Below, piece after piece: positions 46,691 to 58,138 of a DNA stretch of 64,000 nucleotides. The stretch comes from Xenoacremonium recifei (taxonomy: Eukaryota; Ascomycota; Sordariomycetes; Hypocreales; Nectriaceae), in assembly GCA_012184525.1 (NCBI GenBank), contig WOFQ01000006.1:62001-126000 (forward strand). The letters run 5' to 3'. The first letter of the stretch is position 1; every line of letters starts with the position of its first letter. The position numbers were made by a program, and so were the translations under genes. Under the pieces are notes generated by a model, which was not told where the DNA came from, searched no databases, and saw only the letters and a program-made list of their open reading frames with translations.

Positions 46691-47311
46691 ATGCCTCTTC
46701 GACTTCAGCGAGCTTTCACACGATGGCCCACGTTGGCTGCCAGTCGCCCCCTACCCTATACCACAACACCACAAAAACGGTTGTTCTCTCAGTCTCGAGT
46801 AGTTAGGGGTAAGGAGAAGGACAACAATTCCGCTACTGAGCGCCTCACCCACGTGTCTGAATCTGGTTCAGCTCGGATGGTGTCTATATCGGACAAGAAA
46901 ATCACATCACGAGTCGCCCGGGCCGCCTGCACAGTACGCTTCTCAAACTCAACTGCACTTGGGCTCATCCGTGAGAACCAGATGAAGAAGGGAGATGTAC
47001 TTGGCGTAGCCCGGATTGCAGGCATCATGGCAGCAAAGAGAACACCAGACCTGATCCCGCTATGTCACCCGATCGCCATTTCCCAGGTTACGGTCGACCT
47101 AGATGCCAGCAGAGACAACGCCATCAGGATCGAGGCCACGGTCACTTGCGATGGGAAGACGGGAGTGGAGATGGAGGCACTGACGGCAGCGTCTACGGCG
47201 GCTCTGACAGTCTACGATATGTGCAAGGCGGTCGACAAGGGCATGGTGATTGAGGGGCTACGCGTGATCCTCAAGGATGGAGGCAAGAGTGGACGTTGGG
47301 AGATGGAGTGA
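46691..47311 (+). CDS. Molybdenum cofactor synthesis MoaC (cyclic pyranopterin monophosphate synthase)
   Basis: Converts the MoaA product to cyclic pyranopterin monophosphate. The frame from the ATG at 46691 codes 206 residues. After about 45 residues of Arg/Ser/Thr-rich leader (LQRAFTRWPTLAASRPL), the MoaC domain runs to the end: THVSESGSARMVSISDKK, RTPDLIPLCHPIAIS, VTCDGKTGVEMEALTAAS and MCKAVDKGMVIEGL plus KSGRW. All catalytic blocks are intact. Whether it is translated only as part of a MoaA-MoaC fusion or also from its own ATG is open. In Aspergillus nidulans both activities map to the single cnxABC locus. Confidence 0.93.
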   Translation: MPLRLQRAFTRWPTLAASRPLPYTTTPQKRLFSQSRVVRGKEKDNNSATERLTHVSESGSARMVSISDKKITSRVARAACTVRFSNSTALGLIRENQMKKGDVLGVARIAGIMAAKRTPDLIPLCHPIAISQVTVDLDASRDNAIRIEATVTCDGKTGVEMEALTAASTAALTVYDMCKAVDKGMVIEGLRVILKDGGKSGRWEME

Positions 47312-50300
47312 GAGGCTGGAGATGCGGATACGGGACCATCATCTGACGATGTACTCCGTAGTCCGAGACTAGGTGGGATCTCAAGATCCAGATGCAAGTT
47401 GTCAGGGGTCTCCAGAGGATCTAGGCCCGCAGGCTTGTTGTCGAGTCTCGCAAAGAGGCATAAGACAAAAGACATTGCCTATTATTCAAGGTGGAGTTGT
47501 CGTCGTTCGCTGGGTCGATTAGTGGGTAGGTGTTATTGAGTTCAGAGAAGCAAATACAGCAATAAGATGATAATGATCATGCAAAAAAACGCCCTACCGT
47601 AAAACGAGATATCAAAGTCGAGAGCAAGCTGACGGAACCGCCCGTGAGGTTGAGGCGTTGCTCCAGAGGGCACATGATCAGCTCGCTCAGGGCCGAAGTC
47701 TGGAGGCTGGGACATGACATCTCGTAAACAGGAGCACCCCATTTGAGATGTCACATTTTGCTGCTCTTTATTAGACGAGAGATCGACATGCAAGCGACCG
47801 GCCGACGATGTTCCAGGGATAAGGGTCCAGGCCGGGATCGGGTCCACTGGAAATGAAGTAATGAGTGCCTGAGGCACGAGCACATATGTAATTGCTGGTG
47901 AGGACGATAGACGGCAGCCAATGAGCGGCAGGTGATAAGGGAGCCGCAGATGCATGGGCTCCTTCCCCCACAGGGTAAAGCGTGACTGCCCCTCGATGCA
48001 CCCAAGCCCGATTCGCATCTTGCTCCAGAAAGACTCCAACGTTCCCGACAGGGATCGGAATTCTGGAGCTCTGTGGCTCTGGAGCTCTCCCCTCGCTGAA
48101 GACTGTCGTGTGCCTGCTTGACTAGGCAGGTCTGGTCTGTTACGTATTGCGCCTCGCCCGAATGTCGAACAGCAACCGTCTGCGGATTAGGGGAGGGGAG
48201 ATCCCGCGGGGGTGACAAGACAAGACCCCTAGAGGCAGCCATTGTTCAGTTCAGAGGCCAAGTCCTCGACATGTTGATCGGCTGAAGTCGGCTCCCATCC
48301 TACTGCAACTGCATGTTCAACGGTCGGTGAAGCTTCCTTCTGACTGGTCCAGCGGATGCTGACGCTGCTGCAGCTGCTGCGAGGCATGCCGCTTCTGCAC
48401 AACACTGCGAGACGAGGCCATCTATGATTGGAGCATGCAGGCAACTCATGCGCGGGGTTTGGATTGAACGCCCGTCCATCACCGCCTTTCGCAACTGGTT
48501 GCGGTCGCCCTCCCACCGGAGTCGAAACCTTCACGGACAGACAAGATTCTGAGTTTCGCCGGAGCTGCAACTTGACGTAGGACCCTTGTTGTCGAAGTCT
48601 CAGGTGCGGGAGGACTCCCACATAGTCGCCAGGCTTTGCATCATGTCTGGCAGGTTTGGACATTCTATCCGGCGGCGACGATCTGGTGCTTCGCGGAGGT
48701 GGCCCGGGATGTTGCATCAAAGAGTCGGTGACGGCCAACCCCTGCTCTGGAGTTTGGCATCGCCGACGCCACCGTGACAGGGGGGCGCCGAGAAAAACGT
48801 GGCTGTGGCAAGCGAGCGAGGAGCCACGGAGCGCCCTCTGACAACGACTCCTCTCCTCCTCCTCCTCACTCGCTCGGGTCCTCTCTTGTTGAGGAAGCGC
48901 CCAGACGGATGCAAGATCCACTGAGCGCGGCTACTCCACTCAGGGTCTCTGACGGACCGAGGTGTCGGGCGAGCCGTGAACATGTTTCTGCCCTCTGGAG
49001 TTGCTGGCTGGAATGGCGGTTTGCTAGAGGGGGCAACTTCAGAAGCTCAGGGCATCGCAAGCGGAAAGGCCAGTGAGCTTGGATGTCATTGCCGCCGAAA
49101 AGGGTCCCAAGGCGCTCCGGGAATTAACTCGGCTCGGGCTGGTCGCCGGCCGGCACCTGCGATCTGAAGGTTCTGTTCTCGCCGCTCAAGTCCCGGCAAT
49201 TGCTACAGTACGACGTACACAAGCCGGCATCGCGGACGCATGGACGACAAGGCAGTTTCTCCCCCCTTGTCGAGGCGCCCAAGCACCGTCCACGAGACCA
49301 GGACGTTCACCGTTCGCGGACCGCGCGACGGTGTTAGTGAGAGGGCCGCCGTTCCAGACGTTCTGGAAGAAAACAGCGCATGGAGAGGGAACGGGGTTGA
49401 TGGAGCCTCGAAATTGTCACAAACTGGAGAGCTGCCCCGGGCCGGTTGGTGGTCGATTTTGGTGTGCTTGGGCTCTCGAGGAAACGGGAGCTGGTGGGTG
49501 GGAGCAAATGAAGCCGTCGAGCAGTGAGCCAGGCCAAGTGGACCTAGCGTTGGCGACGGCTGGACTCGGGCGAGAGACGGGGAGTACTGTCGCCAATCAC
49601 GGCCGGGTGCGTCCAAAGGCTGGTGGGAGGTCGAGGTGTCTCCGGGAGCGAGGCCTGGCAATGCCCAATGGAGGGCCTGGCAATGTCACGTACAGATCCT
49701 GGCTCAGAGGCCCGAGTTCGCTCGCACGGGCGGTCATGAAAAGGCGAGCGGCATTGAAAGCATGTGAGTACGAACGCGAGGGCCCGGGTGCGGGACAAGC
49801 GAGCAGTTCTGGGATGTAAGTTGGTTGGTTGTGGTGGTGGTTGAGTGACGACGACGAGGATCATGATGCAGCACCGGCAGAAAGTATCTCACATGTCACA
49901 TTTGCGCTATCCAGGCGTCTGTACATGGGATGGATGGATGGTTTTTTGAAAAGGTCGTGAGAAGAGGCATCTTGATGGCAGCATGATGAGGAACAGTGTC
50001 AATCGCAGGCACGATCGATCGAAGCTTTGAGCATGATGAAGAGAGCAGCACCGACAGGCATGAAGTTTGCGCACACCTTACTCGAGTGGGCAAGCGATGT
50101 GCTGCGAGATGTCAGGATGTGCATACATGGGATGAAGGTTGGTGGAGATGGCGCGGTGATGAGCAGCGCGAATGAGAAGCGGTTGCAGGTTCGTCCGGGC
50201 GAGCCTCTGGAACGAACGACTCCTACCGTACTGAGTAGGCACATCGAGATATGGCTGGCCTGCCTTATTCATGCCGTTGGATGGGGTTTTGCAGGAATTA

Positions 50301-52083
50301 ATACCTGCCGGCCCCTCCGTCATTGCAGCGCACCCGAAGAGCAGCCTCCTCACCGCATCGATTCTTCTGCATGGTGTTTTCTCTTTCAGTTCTATTCTCG
50401 TCAGCTCCGAACACGGCACAGCTGGTCTCGTGGACACCTTCGCGCCCGCAGTTGTCGATCGTCGAGCCTCGACCCTGCATGTCTCTTGTCGGACGTGTCA
50501 CTATCCCCAAGCTCTAGACGTGGCAGCCAACCGAACCGCAACTGCAACCCCCTCTGAAGCAAAATACAAAGAGCAAAAGCAATTCCTACGCATGCGCGCC
50601 TCCATCGGTATCGGACCTCCACCCAATTACTCCCGCAGAATAGTCAGCCCAGACCCTTGGGCGGTCCCGAAGTCTGTTTGAGCAAGGATAATCCTCGCCG
50701 CCCAACTCCTGACTCGAGAGGCCGTGACTGGCCGAAGGGGGGAACCAGATCGAAGGCACAGCACAAACCCCAGCATTTCCGCATTTCCCATCTCCAGAGA
50801 CGAGAACGCGAGCATCCCGGCACCCGGCTTGTGCAGGAGTGCTTTCTTTTTCTATTGGAGTTTCTTTTTCCCAGCGCCCGCGTGCGGTCTCGGTCGTCGT
50901 CTGCTGTAACGTCGCTGAGAAAAGCGAGCTCCTTTTGGCAAAGGCAGACGAATATCAAGAACAGAACAGCGCAGGGGTGCAGCGGCAACGGTGAGCTTCC
51001 GTTAATTACTTGTAATAACTGAAGCCTGCAGCCTCTTTCCTCTTCGTTCTATCCGAGGTCGCTCTTCTTGATTCCCCGGAAAACGTCTCATCTGGGCTCA
51101 CAAGCAACAAAGAAGAGAGGCCTGAGAGCAGCAGCCCACAAATACTTACACACACATCTCGATCTCGTACTGTTGCTTATCACTCACTCCATCACTCATC
51201 CATCAGTCAGTCACATATCACCACCCGTCGTTCCGGTCGGTCCCCTGCTGGCACCTGAGGTTTGGAAGCGACCTGTCTCTCGTCTGTTGTTGTTGTCTCG
51301 CTGTCTCGGCCTCCCTTGCGATCGTCGTTGTCTTCGAGCGAGCCTTACTAAGGCCTACTGAGTGAGAGAACAAGTCCGTCGCCTGAGGCCCGACGCTCCA
51401 GTGGCTGCAACCGCTAAAGGCAGCTAGCCCCGAGTGGACGCCCCAGCACAGCACAGGCCCCCCTACCGCTAACGGAGGGTGCCCACCAGCAGCCCCAGTT
51501 AGTTGTCCCATCCCGCCGTCGCCCCCCCGGCTCAGGGACCAAAGACCGCCAAAGAAGCGCAGGGCATTTCTACTCTGTCCAGAATACTGCCCAGCCGGCT
51601 GGTCGGTCGCGGTTACAGCACCAGCCCACCTTTGATCGCGCTCGCCGCCCGCCGCCACTGCACTGGGTCCAGTGGAAGCCGAAGCCAGACAGGCTCGCTA
51701 ATACCTTGCCTTGCCTTGCTCTTACTACCTCGTTCGGCTGCCCACCCACGATCCTTCCCCCATCGGCCGTAGCCTCGACCGCCGCTTATTACTTACTTAC
51801 ATCTCTCTTCTCCCTCTCACCCGCACCCGCACACCCTCTTGCTCGTCTCCTCCAGCCCAACCAACCCTCCGCCACCCCGATACATCATCTTTTAATAATA
51901 ATACACGGCCTCTCCCCTCCCTTGTCCGGCCACGACGGAGACGACATCCTCATTGTCGTCATTCTTCGTTCTGCGACACTCGCTTGTTCGCCGTCGATAA
52001 CGTCCTCTCCTCCGCCACAACACCACACAGCAACAGCCACACCCTCACGCGCGCATCTCGACTCTTCCTCTTGCGAGAACAGC
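47312..52083. other. Long interval with no supported gene
   Basis: 4.8 kb. Frames at 47751-48242 (-), 48229-48921 (-), 49073-49819 (+), 49203-49661 (-) and 50027-50557 (+) overlap one another on both strands; none shows a recognisable motif, and their Arg/Gly/Pro/Ser richness follows from the GC-rich sequence. From about 51120 to 52080 the plus strand becomes strongly C/T-rich with CACTCA/CATCA simple repeats and poly-CCT stretches, a typical leader for the FYVE gene. A lineage-specific or non-coding RNA gene cannot be excluded. Confidence 0.45.
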
Positions 52084-53135
52084 ATGGCCGCCGACCTCAT
52101 TATGCCCGTGCTGCCGGGCAACCAGCAGTCGCAGCACTTCTTCAACCCGCGGCCTCAGCACGCGCGCACCAACTCCTACCAGATCCCCCAGGGCCCCCAG
52201 ATCTCGCCCCTCAGCACCTCACACAGCAGTCCCAACTCGTCGACGCCCGCCTCTCCTAAGGCATATCATGCGCGCCAAGTGCGTCCCATGTATATGCCCG
52301 CTGCGCTCCGGCCGAACCTGTTCCCGTCCAAGACGTTCAAGTGCAAGCCCGAGGATGCGACCTCGACGTCCAGCACCGAGTCGGACGGCACGTTGCGACG
52401 CACCAACAGCAGCCTGATGAATCTCCCCGGCATGGCGCTCTTCGGCAACCGCCTCACTCGCAGCTCGACGGCCGATAGCACCAAGAGCAGCTTGGACGGC
52501 GACTTCGACCTCGATCTCTTCCCCGAGGTGACTGCGCTGCCTTCGCGGAGGCACTGGAAGGTGAGTTCAAGCGCTCTACTCCCAGCACGAGTCGCACACG
52601 ATTCGCGCCCATGTCTCAAACCACTTTGTCTTTCCGATATTGTGTACCCCCCGATCGCCTGTCTCGATTCCCCATGTCCTTCCTTGCCTTATCTCTCGCC
52701 AATCTCTCCTGTCTCGCATTGCCACTCCACACAGTAGCTAACGGTTCTGCCTCATAGCCCGACGAGAAGTCGACAGTCTGCGACGACCCGACCTGCAAGC
52801 GCTCCTTCAACTACTTCACCCGTCGCCACCACTGCCGAAAGTGCGGCAACATCTTCTGCGACTGGCACTCTAGCTACGTGGTGCCGCTTGACCAGGATGC
52901 CAAGTTCAACCCGCGCGCCACGCCCTCGCGCACCTGCAATCACTGCTTCGAGGAGTACAAGGTCTGGCACAGCCGCAACAACAGCCAGGCTTCCAGTGCA
53001 GCATCGTCCGATGCGCCGCACACGGTCCCTGCCACACCCATCACTGCCATCCCCGGCAGCGGCATTACACTTCCCCCCAAAGGACCAGAGGTGGCTGCGA
53101 GTGTGCCCACGGACTGGAACTGGAGCACCTTCTAA
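52084..53135 (+). CDS. FYVE zinc-finger protein
   Basis: Probable phosphatidylinositol-3-phosphate binder of endosomal or vacuolar membranes. Exons 52084-52560 and 52758-53135 give 284 residues; the intron is 197 nt (AAG|GTGAGT to TCATAG). The first half is Ser/Thr/Pro-rich and disordered. The FYVE domain begins at the junction (RRHW|PDEKSTVCDDPTCKRSF) and contains NYFTRRHHCRKCGNIFCDWH, the R-(K/R)HHCR signature of the family, and ends with TCNHCFEEYK; the eight Cys/His ligands are present. A short Ser/Pro tail ends VPTDWNWSTF. No other domain is visible. The frame is open upstream to 51706, but the start MAADLIMP fits the end of a C/T-rich leader. Confidence 0.92.
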
Positions 53136-54485
53136 AGCGGACCAGCGACAACGACGGGACATATACGCGGACGGACAGGAGACACATGCACCTACCTAAT
53201 CCCTAATACTTGGCGACCAACAGTTGGGATCCCAAGCGGCTAGCACCGTGAGGCGATCTCGATCGGCCACTCCGGCATGATATATGCCTCGAACCCTCAT
53301 CCAGGATTCCTCCACATCTCGCAACACCTCGGACCACACACCACACACGCAGCCCCAGCGGCATCTCAGAGATACCCAGAGCGACTAGGTTCACGAAGCC
53401 ATGACAGTACGACTATAGATTGATAGACAAATCACGCGGTGAGGGGCCCAGCTCCCCATCACCTGCATCACCCCATACGCATCCCTATCGGGATATTCAG
53501 CGCCCCCACCACGGCCTACAACACTTCATCACCACCACTGCTTTTACAGCAAAACGTCCTGCAGCGACGAGAGGTGCTCCGATTTTAGTATCTGGAGGAG
53601 CAACCTGGCCCTCTTTCTCGTTTTCGAACCAGCCATACCTTGATTTCTGTCTGATTTTCCTGTTCCGCCTTTGATTTCTTGCCTTCGACAGCGCGGCGTT
53701 CTGGACAGGGCGAGGTTCTTCAACCTGCCCTTGGTTATTTGTTTTGCTTTCACATACACGCATTCAAGCGTGACGGCCGGTCCGGAGACTCGGTTTCGTT
53801 CATGCGATTGAATTGCAGGAGGGAAAGAAGGGTGAACGAGGCGTCACAGTGTAGAGCTTTGTTTTTCGTCTTCTAGTCTGATTCTTCATCTACTCGCTAC
53901 CTGCGATTTTGCGCGTCAGCGAGCGGACTCTTTCACGGATACTTCGGGGAGGATGATTTAGAGCGATATGACCAATAGATAATCTCATTGATTGATTTAC
54001 ATATCTGTGTGTGCCTGTCTTGCAAGTGTGCGTCCCTTATCTCTGCATCCCGGCCCTTTTGTCCTTTCACTCCCAGTGACGACACCACTGGAATGTGCTT
54101 CTGCGTGAGACATCCATCCGGGGCTGTGCTCAGATGCAGACGATCGGCGCACTACCATCCCGTCCCGTCTCCAGGAAAGGCCGTGAGCGGAGCAGGGTTT
54201 GTATCGACGACTTACACGGGTCTTGCAGCTCAGCGTTTTCTAATCACCGTGAGAAGAGAGAAGGGGGGGAGTGGACTATGTTGAAAAGATTGCTTTGCTA
54301 GATAAACCCATATGACGCTCTGCACCCCTTTTGTCTTTCCCCGGCCTGTCTGAATCTATGCATGCCTTGACCACGTACCCGTTCCGGACCCTTATATAAA
54401 TGAACCCATGCATCGCACCTATTGACTTACACGCCTCCTACTATCCTAACCCCTAACATAGCTAAATATACGTCCCCTCCGAGCT
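53136..54485. other. Intergenic between convergent genes
   Basis: 1.35 kb between the 3' ends of the FYVE and elongase genes. No coding signal; A+T-richer after 53500. Presumably contains both poly(A) regions. Confidence 0.5.
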
Positions 54486-55961
54486 TTACGCCCGCTTCTT
54501 GGACTTCCCATTGGACTTCTTGGTGGGCGTCTTGGTGGCCTCCTCGACCATGCGCTCGCCGCCGTACACCTCCTTCTCGATGCCCTTGGCGGCGTCCCAG
54601 CCGGCCTCCTCGGCGAGGTTGATGTTGCGGTTGACGATGTCGACGTTGGTGGTGGTCTTGGTCTTGGTGGCGGCGTTGCTGCGCTTGACGTAGCTGGCGA
54701 TGAAGAAGCTGACGAAGAGGTAGGTCAGGGGCGCGAGGTACAGCACGTTGAGCCAGATGGCGAAGGTCTCGCCGGTGGTGGCGATGCAAGGCTGCGTGAT
54801 GTAGCGCGTCTCGGTCGAGGGGGTCGTCGTGAGGGGTGCGGCGGCGGCGGGGGAAGCGGCGGCGGGAGAGGGCGTGGCAGAGGCGCCGAAGATGAGGTTC
54901 TTGAGCGAGTCGAGAGCGCTTGCGGCGGCGGTGGGAATGAGAGACTCAATGGGCGAGGCGGTCTCGGAGGATGTGGTCACAGAGACGGTGACGGGGGCGA
55001 CGTAGGAGACGAAGGAGTGAGCCATGGCGTATGAGGCACCCACGAGGAACTGGGTGATTTGCATGGTGGTGAGAGTTCGCTTGATGGGGGTGGGGATCTT
55101 GATCGAGAAGGCCGTCAAGGTGTAGTAGAAGTACTATCATCGTGTTAGTTATGAAACCGCTCCTTTCATAATATCATGTAAGTCATAAACTGAACTCACC
55201 ATCAGGGAGTGGATGAAGGAGTTGACGAGCACAAACATCCAGATGGGCGCAGACATGTAGCGCATGCCTGCCCACATGGACAGCATAGCTCCGGCGTGGT
55301 GGTAGGTCTGGAGCGTCGAGCTGAGCTTGCCCTTGGCGAGGATAATGAAGGTATCCAAGACCTCATAGAACTTGCTGAGATAGAAGATCCAGCCGTAGTA
55401 GGCCAGTCCCTCAGTCCACATACGACCCATCTCGCTCGCATCAGGCACACCATTGACTAGCGGCGCATCAGCCGCAGCCGAGACAAAGCTCGACGACGAT
55501 TCATTGTAGTAAATCGAATTGCCCAGTCCCCGCGCGCCATGCAACCGGCAGAAGCTCTCAACCGTACCCACCAAGCCCTGCGGCCCCAACGGGCTCACGA
55601 TGCTACGGCGCATACCACCCAGCATGCCCCAGAAGGTCCAGGCCGAGTACACGGCGAGGAAGACATTGTGCAGGACGACAAAGGCGAAGAAGGGCCGCGT
55701 CTTGCTGATGGCCCAGGGCCGCTTGGCGTGGGCACGGTTATAAACGTTGAGGCTCTTGACGGTGACGGCGTAGAGCACCGCGATGGTCAGCGGCACCTTG
55801 GGGTCGAGCGCGGCCGTGAAGAGCTCGGGCGGGATGTTGAAGGGCCGTAGGAGGGACGTGGGCGCGGCCAGTGGTGGGATAGGCGCGGGAGCGTTGGCGG
55901 GCGGGAAGGAGAAGAGCGAGGTGTCGGGCAGGGCGCCCAGGACGTGGACGGGAGCGGCCAT
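54486..55961 (-). CDS. ELO-family fatty-acid elongase (GNS1/SUR4 type)
   Basis: ER membrane 3-ketoacyl-CoA synthase that extends long-chain fatty acids, often for sphingolipids. Exons 55961-55200 and 55133-54486 give 469 residues. Several membrane segments (for example IWMFVLVNSFIHSLM). Motifs: SKFYEVLDTFIIL (KxxExxDT, Lys197), then LQTYHHAGAM in the place of the HxxHH box (residues 218-222), NSFIHSLM|YFYYTLTAF across the intron, and TTMQITQF (TxxQxxQ). The first histidine of the box is glutamine. A Ser/Ala/Thr-rich loop of about 80 residues precedes the last membrane helix, and the tail is Lys-rich (KKSNGKSKKRA), suiting ER retention. At 469 residues it is longer than yeast Elo1-3 (310-347). 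Confidence 0.93.
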
Positions 55962-58138
55962 GGCAAGTTGTGAGGGGCCAATTGGGCGATATCACAGGCG
56001 TGAAGAGGGAATGGACGTCGTGGGATGCGAACTCGGAGGAGTTGGAGTTGAAAAAAAGTAGTAAGCAGCAGCAGTAGTAGTAGGAGTAGTAGTCGGTCGT
56101 CCTCAGGCAGGCAATGGCCGAGAACAAGGCAGGAAGGCAGGACTGGCAGGCAGGCAGACTGGATCTCCACTGCAAGCCTCGGCTTAGAGTCAAAACGGGG
56201 TAAGGGAATGGACGGGTTGGGGAATTGTTGAGGCAGTGGCAAAGAGGGATTGACGTTCGTTGTTTCCACTCGCCGTCGGTGAAGAACAGAGGAACAGAAA
56301 GTGAAAAAGGGACGGATGAACGCTGGCTCGCCTCGGATATACAACGCCCGGGGGACGTTGCGATTAAGTTGCTTTCCCTTCCCTTCCCTGTCCATGAATT
56401 AATGGGATAACGCAAGTGGAGAGCGTCTTTTCAGCTTGCTTGCTTGCCGCGCGTGTGCCATCCCGTTGCGTGCCATCACGAAATACAAAGGCCAGCCTGC
56501 CTCCACGCAGCCCCAGGTCACATCACACACCACCACCCAGCACCGGCCAGGATTTCCGCATCAGGCAGCCCCTGAAGCAATCATCACCCATATCTCGAGA
56601 TTCCCTGGGCCTGCAGAAACGGGACAATACTTCAAGTACCAGTGGTAGAAAAATCGGCACGCGAGCGACGTCAGGCCCCGGAGCTAGGGTGAGGAAGAGA
56701 GAGACGAGTGGAGGTCTGAGTCTAAGATGGATGGACCCTGGCGCTTTTCCGCTTCGGGCGCCGCGGCTCAGCGCCTCCCACGCGACGCTGCCAGACTGCT
56801 GGCTTTGACTGAGAACTCAATTTCGACCTGCTGAAGCATTGCCTGGGATATTTCTGCAATTCCCAATATGCCCTCTTAATGTAGCACCACTAAAGGCTCA
56901 CATTTCAACTCCCTTCTTTCCCACCAGACGCTGTAATTGCTTTCTCGTGATCTCTTCGCCGTAATGAGGCCCCTCCACTCCCCGGGCAGCTTTCCAAATC
57001 GGTCCCTGACATCCACAGATTCACCGTCACCGTAGGAGGACCTCCTCGCTGTTAGTGCATCCCCTTTACTCCCGTGCCGCTCCCATCGCGCCGCAAGTAC
57101 CTCTCCCACATCGAATTTGTTGGGGAAGCGCTAATGCACCACCGCCGCGCCCTCTACCGCCTAGCCCTGCCCAGGCCTCGCAAGCGCGGGCGAACTTCCA
57201 ACTCTTCTCGAAGCAACATTTCATCCCAGTGCTAATTGATCCTCTCCCAGGGTCCGATGTTAATATCCGTGCAGACCCTGGAGCCTTTTCACATGCTTTC
57301 GCTTCTTTTCTTCGCGATAGACAATCGTGCCTAGGCAAAAAGCTATGTGATATGCGCTTTCTTGCAGCTCGGATGCAGCTCATCCGGTCTTTTAAGCGGA
57401 CTCCGACGGCGACGGTCCTCAACAAATCTGCATCCCGTAGTCTTGGCCCGCTGCACCGCTTACGTAGCGGTTTCGCTTCTCGTCGGATCGCCACCGGTGA
57501 AAGTCCTTGTGAGCGGGAATGCCCTCGAAGACATGGATCGGACCATCTCAAATTACGGACTGAGGAAGCCCTGAATGAACACCCCGGCGCTCGCTCCCGT
57601 CGGCCGTCCGAAGCTGACCCACAGACCGGCATCGGAACGTCTCGAGGGGTCCCGGCTCCGTCTGTGGTGCGCGGGATGCGTGACCATAATCTCCTGAAGT
57701 GAAGTTGGAGTTGCTATACGTGCTTTGTTTCATTGCTCCTGAGGTTAAAATGATACTGAAGGCCAGGCGTCTTTGTTCGCGAAGACGAATCGCTCCTTTG
57801 GATCGAAAAGTCCTCTGCCCGCGAAGGTAACTGATCACGCGAGACTTCATGAAAGGCAGATCTGCTGGTTCAACGGCCGGTCATAATTCACACTCAAGAC
57901 ACATCAATCTTTATAATCATCTCTTTATTACGGAATCATAAAAATATTCATTCAACCTCCCAACACCACTCGGCACACTACCTGCAAAGCCCCAAAGATC
58001 CTTTGCCAGATGCGGCCATCCAAATCATGTAAACAGCGTATCCCAGGTTCATGTACTATACGCCCCAATCCATGTCATTCTGCGGAATGCTCCCAATACT
58101 TCCAAGCCTGGGGCGTGAAACTCCCATCTCATATCAAT
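55962..58138. other. Intergenic: elongase promoter and carboxypeptidase 3' region
   Basis: 2.2 kb. 55962-56420 is the elongase leader, with a (AGT)n-like run near 56060-56090. 57066-57632 has overlapping frames on both strands, none protein-like. No RNA gene recognised. Confidence 0.5.

Noticed and set aside
48229..48921. 230-codon minus-strand frame
   Set aside because: No motif, overlapped by frames on both strands, composition matches GC-rich background.
49073..49819. 248-codon plus-strand frame
   Set aside because: Opposite-strand frame of similar length (49203-49661), no recognisable domain; insufficient to call a gene.
57455..57471. ACCGCT/AGCGGT inverted repeat with 5-nt loop
   Set aside because: Too short to be more than chance in this much sequence, and no adjacent gene end.
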